From contig DIUJ01000045.1 of assembly GCA_002422315.1 (NCBI GenBank), positions 1-64,000 of the forward strand: DNA of 64,000 nucleotides. Direction: 5' to 3'. The position numbers and the translations under genes are program-made. Numbering within the stretch: position 1 is the stretch's first letter; every line of letters begins with the position of its first letter. The notes below the pieces were generated by a model. The model was not told the DNA's origin, ran no database searches, and saw nothing but the letters and a program-made list of their open reading frames with translations. Positions 50,047 through 60,600 of the stretch are shown in pieces. The DNA comes from Bacteroidetes bacterium UBA6161 (GTDB taxonomy: Bacteria > Bacteroidota > Bacteroidia > NS11-12g > UBA955).

Positions 50047-50742
50047 ATGTATATTCTTGTTGTAGAAGATGAACCTAAAGTTGCTTCCTTTATTAAAAAA
50101 GGATTGGAGGATTATGGACATGAGGTTACTATTGCAGAAGATGGCGACAAAGGCCTAGAATTGGCACTTGGTTCGCAGTGGGATATAGTTCTTTTAGATG
50201 TAATGCTCCCTGGGTTACAAGGTATGGAAGTCTGTAAAAAAATACGAGAGAGCGGGAGCTTGGTACCTGTTATGATGCTCACGGCTTTAGGAACCATAGA
50301 AGATAAAATGGAGGGTTTTGACCTAGGCGCAGACGATTATTTAGTTAAGCCATTTGAGTTTAAAGAATTGCTTGCAAGAATAAACTCTCTACATAGAAGA
50401 AATTCTAAATCAGATGACCAATCTGCAATTCTATACCTAGCCGATTTGCAGTTGAATACCAATAAACACGAAGTTCTAAGAGAAGGAAAGCTTATAAATC
50501 TTACAGCAAAGGAATATGCAATCTTAGAATATCTTTTAAAGCACAAAGAAAGAATCGTATCTAGAACCGAGCTTACAGAGAATATTTGGGGACAAGGTTT
50601 TGACACAGGAACGAATGTAGTAGATGTTTACATAAACCTTTTAAGAAAGAAAGTAGATAAAAATTTTAGTCAAAAACTAATTTATACGCGTGTTGGGTTT
50701 GGATATATTATAACCGAGAAGCACAATGAAAATCAAGAATAG
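50047..50742 (+). CDS. OmpR/PhoB-family response regulator
   Basis: 231 residues from the ATG at 50047. The receiver domain has Glu8-Asp9 in VVEDE, the phosphoacceptor Asp51 (LLDVMLPG), a Thr in MLTALG and the Lys in LVKPF. A winged-helix DNA-binding domain (about 130-228) carries TAKEYAILEYLLKHKERIVSR and the typical DVYINLLRKKVD and GVGFGYII-type hairpin (RVGFGYII). The partner histidine kinase overlaps its 3' end by 17 bp. The regulon cannot be inferred. Confidence 0.94.
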   Translation: MYILVVEDEPKVASFIKKGLEDYGHEVTIAEDGDKGLELALGSQWDIVLLDVMLPGLQGMEVCKKIRESGSLVPVMMLTALGTIEDKMEGFDLGADDYLVKPFEFKELLARINSLHRRNSKSDDQSAILYLADLQLNTNKHEVLREGKLINLTAKEYAILEYLLKHKERIVSRTELTENIWGQGFDTGTNVVDVYINLLRKKVDKNFSQKLIYTRVGFGYIITEKHNENQE

Positions 50743-52099
50743 GCTTTCCCTTAATTTTGTTTGGGTAGTTTCTCTTTTACTTGCCATTTTTTCTATTATA
50801 ATCTACTTTATTTCTGCTTCTTATAGAAAAGATGAGTTTTCTACTAGGCTATACGAAAAAGGCCTAAGTACAGCTATTTTACTCTTAGAAGAAGATGATA
50901 TAGATGCACAACTGTTAATTAAAATAGAGAAAAATAATCCAATTAATTTATACAAAGAAGAAATAATTATATATACGAGCACCTGGAAAGTGCTATACAA
51001 AAGCAAGGATTCACTAGGTTATTATCCTTCCATTTCTATGCTTGAATCCTTGGATCAGAAAGAAAGTATTGCCCCTTTGCATCCTGTTAGAGATGTGTAT
51101 ATTTTTAAGTATAAATTAGATACAGAGCATTATTACGTATGTGCATCTGCAGTAGATTTGTATGGTCATTCTAAATTACAGACCTTAAAAAAATCTTTGT
51201 TTTTGGTTGCTGGTTTGAGTGTGGTTTTCTTTTTCTTTATAGGCATGTGGTTTTCTGGAAGGGCTTTAAAGCCATTGTCTCTATTGGCAAGCAAAATAGA
51301 AGATTTGGATATACAAAATATGGAAGGGGCAAAGATTGAATTACTTAACAATTCGAAGGATGAGATTAGTATATTGATACATGCCTTTAACTCCGCGCTA
51401 GAAAGAGTAGAAAAATCAATTCATTCTCAGAAACATTTCGTGGCCAATGCTTCGCATGAGTTAAGAACCCCTCTTACTTCTATAATAGGCGAAATAGAGG
51501 TACTTTTATTAAAAGAACGCAACACAGAAGAATATAAACAAGCACTTCAATCTGTATTGGAAGACATGCTAAAGCTAAATTCAGTTGCCAATAACTTGTT
51601 GCTATTGGCTAAAACAAATTTTGAAATAGAATCCGATAAGTTTAAAATTCAAAGAATAGATGAACTTATATGGCAGGTAATTGGCGAGATAAAAAAGAAT
51701 AGGACAGATGCAACAATACATTTTAATCTAGATGAAACCTTGGAGGAAGAAGGCGATTTGAGCATACATGCCAATCCTATTTTATTGCAAACTGCATTGG
51801 CTAACATTATAGAGAATGGCTGTAAATATTCGGATAACAATACAGCTGTGATATTTGTAGAAAAAGCCAAAAATCATGTAATTGTAAGGGTTAGGGATCA
51901 TGGTATGGGGATTGATAAGGAAGAATTGGAATTTATATTTCAACCATTTTTCAGAAGCAAAAAAGCTATAAAAGTAAAGGGACATGGTATTGGTTTGTCT
52001 TTGGTAGAGAAGATAATAAAATTACATGGTGGTAGTATCTCAGTGGTTTCTATACCTGGGGATTATACCGAGTTTAGTGTGTTTTTGCCTTTATCCTAA
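50726..52099 (+). CDS. Sensor histidine kinase
   Basis: 457 residues. Two membrane helices (about 10-30 and 157-177) flank a periplasmic sensor of about 125 residues with no recognised fold. A HAMP-like linker follows. The HisKA box NASHELRTPLTSI places the phosphorylated His at 244. The ATP-binding domain shows the N box NIIENGCKYSDN, DHGMGIDKEEL and GHGIGLSLVEKI. It phosphorylates the regulator at 50047. The stimulus is unknown. Confidence 0.94.
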   Translation: MKIKNRLSLNFVWVVSLLLAIFSIIIYFISASYRKDEFSTRLYEKGLSTAILLLEEDDIDAQLLIKIEKNNPINLYKEEIIIYTSTWKVLYKSKDSLGYYPSISMLESLDQKESIAPLHPVRDVYIFKYKLDTEHYYVCASAVDLYGHSKLQTLKKSLFLVAGLSVVFFFFIGMWFSGRALKPLSLLASKIEDLDIQNMEGAKIELLNNSKDEISILIHAFNSALERVEKSIHSQKHFVANASHELRTPLTSIIGEIEVLLLKERNTEEYKQALQSVLEDMLKLNSVANNLLLLAKTNFEIESDKFKIQRIDELIWQVIGEIKKNRTDATIHFNLDETLEEEGDLSIHANPILLQTALANIIENGCKYSDNNTAVIFVEKAKNHVIVRVRDHGMGIDKEELEFIFQPFFRSKKAIKVKGHGIGLSLVEKIIKLHGGSISVVSIPGDYTEFSVFLPLS

Positions 52100-52176
52100 A
52101 GCGTCTTTTCATACCACAGAATTCCATTTTTACAATTATTCTAATCCCTTAAATTATGGATTATATTCTTGGGTTT

Positions 52177-53433
52177 TTACAATGTATCTGCCATTCCTTT
52201 TGCTGCTATATAGGCTGTGGTCCATGCAGCTTGGAAATTAAATCCTCCAGTAATTCCGTCTATATTGATTATTTCCCCTGCTACAAATATCCCGGGATGT
52301 TTTTTTAATTGCATGGTTTTAAAGTCAATTTCTTTGCCTTTTATTCCTCCGCAGGTTACAAATTCTTCTTTAAAGGTAGTTTTGCCTTGGGCTGGAATAT
52401 CCATTGCGCAAAGGGATTTGGAAAGTATTCCCATCTGTTTGTTGTTAATATTTTGCCATGTATCGCCATCTTTTATTTCTGCACTTTGCAGCATGTATTC
52501 CCATAATCTTTGGGGCAAATGGGCGGCAAAACTGGGTTTTTGGTTAGCTTTTTTATAAGCATATTCGGATTTAATTTGCATTAAAACCTGCCTTATGCTC
52601 TCTTCATTGTATTCTAAACACCAGTTTACCCTAACGGTATAGCGGTATTCTAGGTCGTGAAGTTTGCGTGCTGCAAAGGCAGATAATTTTAGCACAGCTG
52701 GTCCACTTAGCCCCCAATGGGTAATGAGCAATGGGCCTCTAAAAACATCTTTGGTTTCCAGTATCTTTATTTCTGTTTCTGCCACACTTAATCCCATTAA
52801 TTGGGTTATGGGGTGCTGTGGCAAGTTAAATGTAAAAAGGGAAGGCACAGGTGGAACTATTTCTAAGTTTAGGGTTTTTAAATATTCCAATTGGCTTTCT
52901 TTGGCATGGCCTCCTGCTGCTAGAACTACTGCTTTTGCCCTAACTATAGCGTATCGCCCTTCTATTTCGTATGTTTTGTGGTTTAGGTTTCGAATTTCCT
53001 GTACTTCAAATTTTTTCTCTATGCGAATGTTTTGTTTTTGGGCTTCTTGTAAAAAACATTGCACTATGGTTTCGGAGGTATTAGAAACCGGAAACATTCT
53101 CCCATCGGCTTCGGTTTTTAGTTCAATATTTCTTTTTTTGAACCACTCTATGGTATGGTTAGTATTGAAAATATGAAATGGCCCAAGAAGTTCTTTATGC
53201 CCTCTTGGATAGTAACTTGTGAGTTTCTGTGGATCGAAACAAGCATGAGTTACATTACATCTTCCTCCTCCCGAAATTTGTACTTTGGCAAGTAGAAGTA
53301 ATGTTTTTTCGACTATTAGAATACGTAAATCTGGTCTTTGTTCTGCTAAATTTATGGCAGTGAAAAAACCAGCAGCCCCTCCTCCAATGATTACAATATC
53401 GGTTTCAATTAAATTTTTTTGTTCTTCTGCCAT
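52177..53433 (-). CDS. BaiN/HI0933-like FAD-dependent oxidoreductase
   Basis: 418 residues. FAD-binding GGGAAG at 17-22 begins the Rossmann fold; the family-specific SGGGRCNVTH follows at 54-62; the closing VAGEIINIDGITGGFNFQAAW is the second FAD contact. A middle domain (about 190-330) is inserted between the two halves. Characterised relatives are few, and names such as BaiN or aminoacetone oxidase reflect distant similarity. It converges on the histidine kinase. The -7 box at 53449-53442 predicts a very short leader. Confidence 0.9.
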   Translation of the reverse strand: MAEEQKNLIETDIVIIGGGAAGFFTAINLAEQRPDLRILIVEKTLLLLAKVQISGGGRCNVTHACFDPQKLTSYYPRGHKELLGPFHIFNTNHTIEWFKKRNIELKTEADGRMFPVSNTSETIVQCFLQEAQKQNIRIEKKFEVQEIRNLNHKTYEIEGRYAIVRAKAVVLAAGGHAKESQLEYLKTLNLEIVPPVPSLFTFNLPQHPITQLMGLSVAETEIKILETKDVFRGPLLITHWGLSGPAVLKLSAFAARKLHDLEYRYTVRVNWCLEYNEESIRQVLMQIKSEYAYKKANQKPSFAAHLPQRLWEYMLQSAEIKDGDTWQNINNKQMGILSKSLCAMDIPAQGKTTFKEEFVTCGGIKGKEIDFKTMQLKKHPGIFVAGEIINIDGITGGFNFQAAWTTAYIAAKGMADTL

Positions 53434-53441
53434 TTCTTTGG

Positions 53442-53449
53442 CAAATCTA
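53442..53449 (-). promoter_or_regulatory. Predicted -7 box TAGATTTG of the flavoprotein gene
   Basis: A TAnnTTTG match on the minus strand nine bases before the ATG at 53433, giving a leader of about 5 nt. Confidence 0.45.
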
Positions 53450-53669
53450 AGGATTTCAATTCGAGAAAAATTGACAATTATATACCTGAATTTGTTTGCT
53501 TTTAATGGAGAGTTTTTTATTTAGTCTAATGTACCCATATAGTTGCATAAGAGTACTGATAATGAGAAAATAAGGAGGTATTTGAGTTTGAAATAAACTC
53601 CCCAAATTAAGTCAGTGTAGTTACAAAAGGCCTAAAAGAAACAGTTATAATCTCGAATGGGTTGTCACA

Positions 53670-54458
53670 TTATATCAGGTCTTTGGCGCTAGCTATTATC
53701 TCAGCAATATCCATAACTTTAACCTCGTCTTCTTTATTAAAATGCTTCATTCCATCTCCCATCATGGTAATACAGAAAGGGCAATTGGCGGCTACGATAG
53801 AAGCTCCTGTTTGCAATGCTTCTTCTGCTCTTTCCACATTAATTTCTTTGTTGCCTTTTTCTGCTTCTTTAAACATTTGGGCACCTCCTGCACCGCAACA
53901 CAAGCCATTGCTTTTGCAGCGTTTCATTTCTATCACTTCTATTTCAAAAGCCTCTAGCAATTCCCTTGGTGCTTCGTAAACTCCATTTGCTCTTCCTAGG
54001 TAGCAGCTGTCGTGGTATGTTATTTTTTTGCCTTTAAAGCTACCGCCTTCTACGGCTAGTCTCCCTTCATTGAGCAATTGTTGCAAAAACATGGTATGGT
54101 GCACTACTTCGTAATTTCCTCCCAAGCTTGGGTATTCGTTTTTAATAGTATTGAAACAATGTGGGCAAGCGGTTACCACCTTCTTCACTCCATATTCGTT
54201 CATCACGGCTATGTTGTTTGCAGCCTGCATTTGAAACAAAAACTCGTTGCCTGCTCTTTTGGCAGGGTCTCCTGTGCATCCTTCTTCTGTGCCAAGAACC
54301 GCAAATTCTACCCCTGCATGGTTTAAAATTTTTGCAAAAGCTTTGGTTACTTTTTGTGCTCTTTGGTCAAAACTTCCTGCACAGCCTACCCAAAATAAAA
54401 TTTCCGGGGTTTCTCCTGTTGCTATATATTCTGCGTAGGTTTTAATTTTCATATCCAC
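53670..54458 (-). CDS. CCG-domain (Fe-S) oxidoreductase subunit, GlpC/LutA/HdrD-like
   Basis: 262 residues with two CCG-type cysteine-rich domains. The first includes WVGCAGSFDQRA, EEGCTGDPAKR and VTACPHCFNTI; the second includes HDSCYLGRANG, RCKSNGLCCGAGGAQMF and ANCPFCITMM. These bind Fe-S clusters, including non-cubane types in heterodisulfide reductase. In Bacteroidota a protein of this type is often paired with a second Fe-S subunit in electron-transfer complexes. That partner would normally be upstream of this gene but is absent: the upstream neighbour is a T9SS cargo protein. The 236-bp gap between it and the flavoprotein gene shows no feature. Confidence 0.9.
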   Translation of the reverse strand: MDMKIKTYAEYIATGETPEILFWVGCAGSFDQRAQKVTKAFAKILNHAGVEFAVLGTEEGCTGDPAKRAGNEFLFQMQAANNIAVMNEYGVKKVVTACPHCFNTIKNEYPSLGGNYEVVHHTMFLQQLLNEGRLAVEGGSFKGKKITYHDSCYLGRANGVYEAPRELLEAFEIEVIEMKRCKSNGLCCGAGGAQMFKEAEKGNKEINVERAEEALQTGASIVAANCPFCITMMGDGMKHFNKEDEVKVMDIAEIIASAKDLI

Positions 54459-54583
54459 TATTTTGTCTGCGAATTTATATAAAGAACAACTAAACTCCTA
54501 TATGGTTTTCAAAAAATCCTAACCATAGCTTTATGGAGAGCTGGAATTTGAATTTTTGGAATGTTGTTTCAGATAAGTTCAGA

Positions 54584-57562
54584 TTATTCTTTTATACCTT
54601 TTATTATACTCACCCCCTTGGAAGAACCGATTTTTATAAAATATACTCCTTTAGGAAGGTTGTGGGTAGCTAATGTGTAAGTATCTTGATTTATATTCTT
54701 TTGCGATACAATGATTTTGCCTTGTAAGTCAAAAACCTCTATACTTTGAATTTTTAAGTTACCGTGTACATTCTGTATTTTAATTTCAGAGCTAAAAGGA
54801 TTGGGATATGCAGCGAATGCAGCTATAGATTGTTTAGTTACATTGAGAGTATCTGTTGGTTCTTCTTCAGTTTCTCTTATATACACACTGCTTTCCCAGA
54901 GACCTCTTCCGTATGTTCCTGCATATATTTTATTGGTTACATGATTTATTTCCAATTCGTTTACAATAACATTGGGCAATTGGTTGGAGAAAGGAATCCA
55001 GTTTTCTTCAAGGCTGTCTATATAGTATACTCCATAATTCATGCCTACATAGAGAGATTGAAAGGTGTCCTTATTCCACACCAAACATAAAGCACTAAAA
55101 TCAGGCAGGTTTTTCTTAAATCCTACCCAATTTTCTCCACCATCATAGCTTATGTAAACTTTTCCTGTATCAGTAGTAGCTATAGCTATAAGATTTTCAT
55201 CTAGTGGGTGGATGGCAATAAAATTAATAGAACCAGTAAACTCTTTTACTAGAGGCCATTCGTTGTTTAGAGAATCTTTTTTGTACAAGTTTCTTTGGTG
55301 TGCGGCAAACATTATTTTTGGGTTGCTTTCTGCAATTTTCAAGTGGTTTAGTTTGCCTGGAAAAACCTGGGAGATAGGCTGCCAAATACCCATGCCAGCT
55401 ACTGACTCAAAAACTTGTTCATAAGCTATGTAAATATATTCGCCATTAGGAGATTGTTCAAATGGAGTGACCCAGTTGCCAGATCGGCTACCTGGCAAGT
55501 CGAGGTATTCTATACTATTTCCTCTATCAAAGGTCATATAAGGCCTTCCGTTTTGTGATGTTCCAAATAAAACTTGGTTGTCAAGTTTGTTTACAAAGGT
55601 CTCCATTCCATCTGCTCCTAACCAATCTATCCATCCATTCTCTGGAGTATAGAGCGAAGTCCCATTGTCTTGTGACCCGCCAGAGATAATTAATTCAGGA
55701 TATTGGCCAACCCCGATTTTATAAAATTGCCTTATTCCAAGTCCATTGGTTATATCGGTGTAGTAATTTATATTTACACTTTCGGTATTGGGGGCATAGA
55801 ATATTCCTCCATCCGTACCTGCATAAAGCGTGTCTCCTACAAATTTCAGGATGTCCACATCTGCGTGGCAGTATCCCATGCCTTTGTTTGCTGCGCGAGA
55901 AGGAATCCAATCTGAGGTGCACTCGAAGCTTGCCCCTCCATCTATGGAACGCCAGGTTAAAATTCCTGCCAAGTGAACTTCTTCAGAATTTAAAGGATTT
56001 ACTGCAATAGCCATATCTCTAGGGGCTTGTCCTGCGTTGTCGTCGCCTTCCGTACTGTAGCCTAAAAAGTTCTGGGAATGTAATAATTTCTCGAATGAAG
56101 CACCTCCGTTAGTGCTTTTAAAGAGTGCACCAAATACATTGGCTTTGGATTCTAAAATATAAATAACATTTGGATTGTGTTCGGAAACACCAATCATTTT
56201 GGGGTTAGGTGTAAATAAGTTTTGATTGCTGGAGTTTTGGAGTTTTGCATAAATAGACTTGTTTTGTGTTAGTGCATCAATCAATTTTTCTCCCGTTTCC
56301 ATGTCTACAGATACTGCAGGTATTTGAATAGATGCATTACCACCACCCATGGTAATTGCGCCACCTTGGTTGTTTACTACTATTACAGCTATAGCACCTG
56401 CATTTTGAGCATGGATAACTTTTTCTGTAAAATTACATACCCCCCTTCTTACAACCGCAATAGAATTGATTAGTTCAGTAGAATTCAAAGCTTGGCTGCA
56501 TGCCAAGTGGTTGTTGCTGTCTTGAAGCAATACTAATTTGCCATAAACAAAAGAAGGATCCTCTGGTATTGGCACTTTGCCCGGAGAGAATCCATTATCT
56601 ACAACCAAGTAATTTCCATTTACAGAAACATCGCCTGTAATGGTAAGTGGAAAATTGGGCATATAAGATTGAAATGTTTTTCCTGTATCAGTGGATAAGT
56701 GAAATCCAGTTCCTGATGCATAAACAGTACCCCAGTCTGAGGGCTTGAAAACTATATCAAAAGAGGATGGGTCGGAGGTGATTTTTGTAAAAGTCATGCC
56801 TCCATTGGCACTTCTATACATTCCAGAAGACTCTCCCGATACAAAGATTAAAAGAGAATCAATGGGGCTTAACAAGATATTGTTAATATTGGAGTTTCCT
56901 ACTTTTGATAGCTGTTGCCAAGTAGCACCAGAATTGGTGGAGCGATATAAAAGCCCATTGCTGGAGCCGAAGAAATAAGTAGATTTATTGGAAGGATGAA
57001 TGGCAGTAGAGTATACCGATAGGTTAGAAAAATAATCGCCAAGGGGTGTCCAATTTGTACCTCCATCAATGGTTCTCCACACTCCACCTGTTTCAGCACC
57101 AATAATAATATGCTTGTGGTTTGAAGGGTCTACAGAAAACGAGGTAACACGACCCACTCCTGGGCTCCAACTTGTGGTTGCATTGTAGTATGAAGGGCCC
57201 ATTTCTGTCCAAATTTCATTTAATCCCCTTCTCGAATGCCTTTGTGTATTAAACTCACGGTTGGATTTTTCCCATTCTTGTTGCAAAAACTCCGTAGATT
57301 TTAAGAATCCATTTTCATCTGCTAGCCTAAGTGCGTTGTATTCCCATCTTTTATATTGGGTATAACCGCTACCTTTTCCTGTTCCTGCTTTACTGAAAAA
57401 CGAATCTGCGCTTTGTTGGATCTGCTGTATAGTCCATGTGCCCTCCGCAATCTTGGTCTTATAGTCTTGACCTTCAATTTTCTGAATGCCGATTTGGGAA
57501 ATAAAGAGGCAAAAGGATAAAACTTTTAGGCTTAAGATATATAGGTTTGGATTTTTTCTCAT
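54584..57562 (-). CDS. Giant secreted BNR/propeller protein with inserted PA domain and T9SS type A signal
   Basis: 992 residues. After a signal peptide (about 5-31) the protein has sialidase-type BNR/VPS10-like repeats (GGVWRTIDGGTNWTPLG, RSTNSGATWQQLS, FKSTNGGASFEKL), probably forming two propellers. A protease-associated (PA) domain is inserted at about 315-437 (AVVRRGVCNFTEKVIHAQNAG). The sialidase catalytic residues are not visible, so it may bind or scaffold rather than hydrolyse. The C-terminal 80 residues are a T9SS type A sorting domain (YPNPFSSEIKIQNVHG, ending GVSIIKGIKE). Its -7 box lies at 57579-57586. Confidence 0.87.
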   Translation of the reverse strand: MRKNPNLYILSLKVLSFCLFISQIGIQKIEGQDYKTKIAEGTWTIQQIQQSADSFFSKAGTGKGSGYTQYKRWEYNALRLADENGFLKSTEFLQQEWEKSNREFNTQRHSRRGLNEIWTEMGPSYYNATTSWSPGVGRVTSFSVDPSNHKHIIIGAETGGVWRTIDGGTNWTPLGDYFSNLSVYSTAIHPSNKSTYFFGSSNGLLYRSTNSGATWQQLSKVGNSNINNILLSPIDSLLIFVSGESSGMYRSANGGMTFTKITSDPSSFDIVFKPSDWGTVYASGTGFHLSTDTGKTFQSYMPNFPLTITGDVSVNGNYLVVDNGFSPGKVPIPEDPSFVYGKLVLLQDSNNHLACSQALNSTELINSIAVVRRGVCNFTEKVIHAQNAGAIAVIVVNNQGGAITMGGGNASIQIPAVSVDMETGEKLIDALTQNKSIYAKLQNSSNQNLFTPNPKMIGVSEHNPNVIYILESKANVFGALFKSTNGGASFEKLLHSQNFLGYSTEGDDNAGQAPRDMAIAVNPLNSEEVHLAGILTWRSIDGGASFECTSDWIPSRAANKGMGYCHADVDILKFVGDTLYAGTDGGIFYAPNTESVNINYYTDITNGLGIRQFYKIGVGQYPELIISGGSQDNGTSLYTPENGWIDWLGADGMETFVNKLDNQVLFGTSQNGRPYMTFDRGNSIEYLDLPGSRSGNWVTPFEQSPNGEYIYIAYEQVFESVAGMGIWQPISQVFPGKLNHLKIAESNPKIMFAAHQRNLYKKDSLNNEWPLVKEFTGSINFIAIHPLDENLIAIATTDTGKVYISYDGGENWVGFKKNLPDFSALCLVWNKDTFQSLYVGMNYGVYYIDSLEENWIPFSNQLPNVIVNELEINHVTNKIYAGTYGRGLWESSVYIRETEEEPTDTLNVTKQSIAAFAAYPNPFSSEIKIQNVHGNLKIQSIEVFDLQGKIIVSQKNINQDTYTLATHNLPKGVYFIKIGSSKGVSIIKGIKE

Positions 57563-57578
57563 AGTAATTAATGCAAAA

Positions 57579-57586
57579 CAAAAGTA
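57579..57586 (-). promoter_or_regulatory. Predicted -7 box TACTTTTG of the BNR/PA gene
   Basis: A TAnnTTTG match on the minus strand 16 bp before the ATG at 57562. Confidence 0.5.
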
Positions 57587-57693
57587 TGCAATTTTTACAA
57601 TAATGATCCATAATCCTCTAGATTTTTATATTAATCCATGTTTTTGAAAGTGTATTTTATGTCAACTTATTTCAGAACAATACAAATCGAGAA

Positions 57694-60600
57694 TTATCTT
57701 ATAAGGGTTACATCTTTGGCTATAACATGTAATTTGTCGTCTGCTCCTACGGCATTTACTTTGTATACATATACACCTTCTGGAACAAGTTGTCCTTTGT
57801 ATATACCGTCCCAAGTAGGGTAACAATCGTAGCTTTCAAAAAGCTTTTCGCCCCATCTGTTAAACACTTCTAAATGGAATGATTTGATAAATACTCCTTT
57901 TAGTTCCAATACATCATTTATTCCGTCATTGTTTGGTGAAAAAGCTGTAGGCGCAAAAAGTTTGGATTCAATAGGGGCTTTGCTTATGTTAGAGATACTG
58001 ATTACATCGTTGTAAGCATAAGTACTATTGCTTGTAGAGGGGTTTCGAACTGCTGTAACTCTATAACGGTAAGTAAAGGCACAGTTTATTTCTTGGTTCT
58101 CGTCTATAAAGGTAGTATCATTTCCTGTAGGGGTTTGCCCAATTTTAATAAAAACCCCGTTATTTATTTCTTTTTCTATAGTGTAGTAAGCTACTTTTTC
58201 CTCCCACATGGTGTATGGGGTCCAGTTTAGTACAGGTTTAAAATTACTGTTTACACTTGTGCGTAAAACAATCGTTTTACCTAGATTAGAAGCAGGACTC
58301 TTGTCATTGCAAATATCTACCGCTATAACCCTGTAAGCATAGTTTTGGTTTTGAACGTCCAATTTGCTTTGGTCATAAAATTCAACTACGTTACTTTGTG
58401 GCCAAATTGTATCTACAAAGCGGTATTGTTTCATATCTGTACTACGTTCTATATTGTAATAGGCTATAGGTTTTCTACTTTCTTCTAATTCTACAAAAGT
58501 AGTGCTTGTAGAAAGGTTGTCTGGCACAGAAGAAGCAAGCACATAAGGTGCATTTACGGCAGGATAATAAAGTGGCTTTACCCAGCAAGTATCGCTCCAT
58601 GCTTTTTCAAAATTGCCGTCTTTTTCTACTGCAAGAATTTTGTATGCAAAATTATCCGTAAAGCAATCTACGGGGTCTATATATTCCAAAACATTCCCAG
58701 GTACTTGTCCTATGCTGTCAAATAAATTTGGGGCTGAAGCGTTTCTTTTAAATACTATATACTTTTCTACTTCTTGCCATCCTTTGTAGGCATTCCATTG
58801 CAAAATGCTAGCATTGGTGTCGCTTTGCCCAGAAACTTCTACAGAACAATGCCAATCTCCTTCCTCTGGGTTTGCCATATAGCCACAGAAGTTTTGTTGA
58901 ACCACCGTAAAGCAATACACATTGTGTAAAGTATTCAAGTTTTTAGCAAACTGAAAAGTGTCTTTTGGGTTGCTGTTTTGGCTAAGCCAGAGTAAATTAT
59001 TGTTAGGGTCGCGAGAGAAAAGATGGTAAAACTCAAAGTCTTCTTGATGTGTAGCGCGGTGTTTTATTTGTAAACTTTGATCGTCAATTACCGAAACATG
59101 AAGTAAGGAAAGTGGAGCCGGAGCAAAGGTGTCGCCGACCAGTACATTGGTTTGAATAGTTTGAAAGGTATCGCATCCCAAAATATCTTGAAGATAGATT
59201 CCCAATTTAATTTTGCCAGTTTCTTTAGGAATAAAGTCTATTTGTGAACCCATGCCAATTTCTTCTCCTAGATAAAGCCATTTGCTTTGGTTTATAAGTA
59301 TGCTTGTGTCGGAAGATGATTGATTGCGAAACACAATATTTTGACCCAAACAGACTTTAGACGTGTCGGATGTTATTTGCGGGTTGAATCCGTATATTTT
59401 AATCCATTTTTCAATTGTATCCACACAGTTGGCGGCAGATTTTACTGCGAGTTGAACTTTGTGTAAACCACTTTTACTAAATAAATGTTCTGTGTTTTTT
59501 CCGGTTTTTACTTGGCCTTCTATGTTCCAATTTTGTTGCACAATTGGTATTCCATAAGTAACAGTGGTGTCTCTAAAAAGGGAAGAGCTATGAAAACAAA
59601 AGTCAGATGCTACAAAGTCTGCTTTAGGATTAGGGTTTACCCTTATCACACCATTTGCTTGTAGGGCATTTCTACAGCCATTTGTGTCTGTAAGTATAAG
59701 ATATGGGGTAAAGACTCCCGCTTTAGAATAAGTTTTTTTAAATACTTTTTCAGTGCTTGTTTCCCCATCTCCCAAGTCCCAATACACAAGGTTTTTGGGG
59801 TTGTTGGTTTGCATGGTAAAAGAAACTTCAAGTGGTTCGCAACCAACTGCCGGACTAAAAGAGTAGCTTCCTGTAGGGCCTTTTACAACTACGAGATCGG
59901 ATACAATCTCTGAGTGTACACAGCCTGCGGAATCTTTTATATGTAGTTTTACAGTATAGTTCCCCGGTTTTGTATAGGTTTTACTAGGATTATTTAAAGT
60001 AGAGAAAGTACCATCGCCAAACTCCCATTGAAGTTCTTGCAATGGAATTCCAGGGCGTAATTGGCTTTTGTTCGTAAAGTTGACAACAAGTGGAGGGCAT
60101 GGGCTAGAGGTGGTGTCGGCAGCTATTTTAGCTATGGTTTTTTTGTTTTCATGTACAATGGTTTTACTAACACTTGCTTCACACCCTAAATTGTCTCGGA
60201 TACTAAGCTGTACTACAAAATGGTTCGAGTCTTGGTATTGGTGGCTTATGCTTGGCCCTTGCTTTTTAGTACTATCGCCTAGATCCCAAGAATATATTCC
60301 CCCGCCATTTGGGTTGCTTGTGATTTGGGACTGGAAAGTATATATAGGGTTCTCGCAGGCAGAAACAGTGCTACTATAACTAAAGTCAATCTTAGGACCA
60401 CTAATAGGTATTTTTTCTTGAACCCACGTTTCACATCCATTGCTATCTACAAAAAATACAACTGCATTAAAAAATCCGTTTTCAGATCCGTTGGTATAGG
60501 TGTATTCAAAACTTGCTGGTACGTTTTCCATAAATTCCCCGTTACCAAAGCGAATGTTTCGTTTAATTTTACTATTTGGATTGATTGTTTTGTCTGTAAA

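Noticed and set aside
54584..57562. Sialidase or other exo-glycosidase activity for the BNR protein
   Set aside because: The sialidase catalytic Arg, Asp and Glu/Tyr set is not visible, and the BNR-like repeats alone do not show activity.
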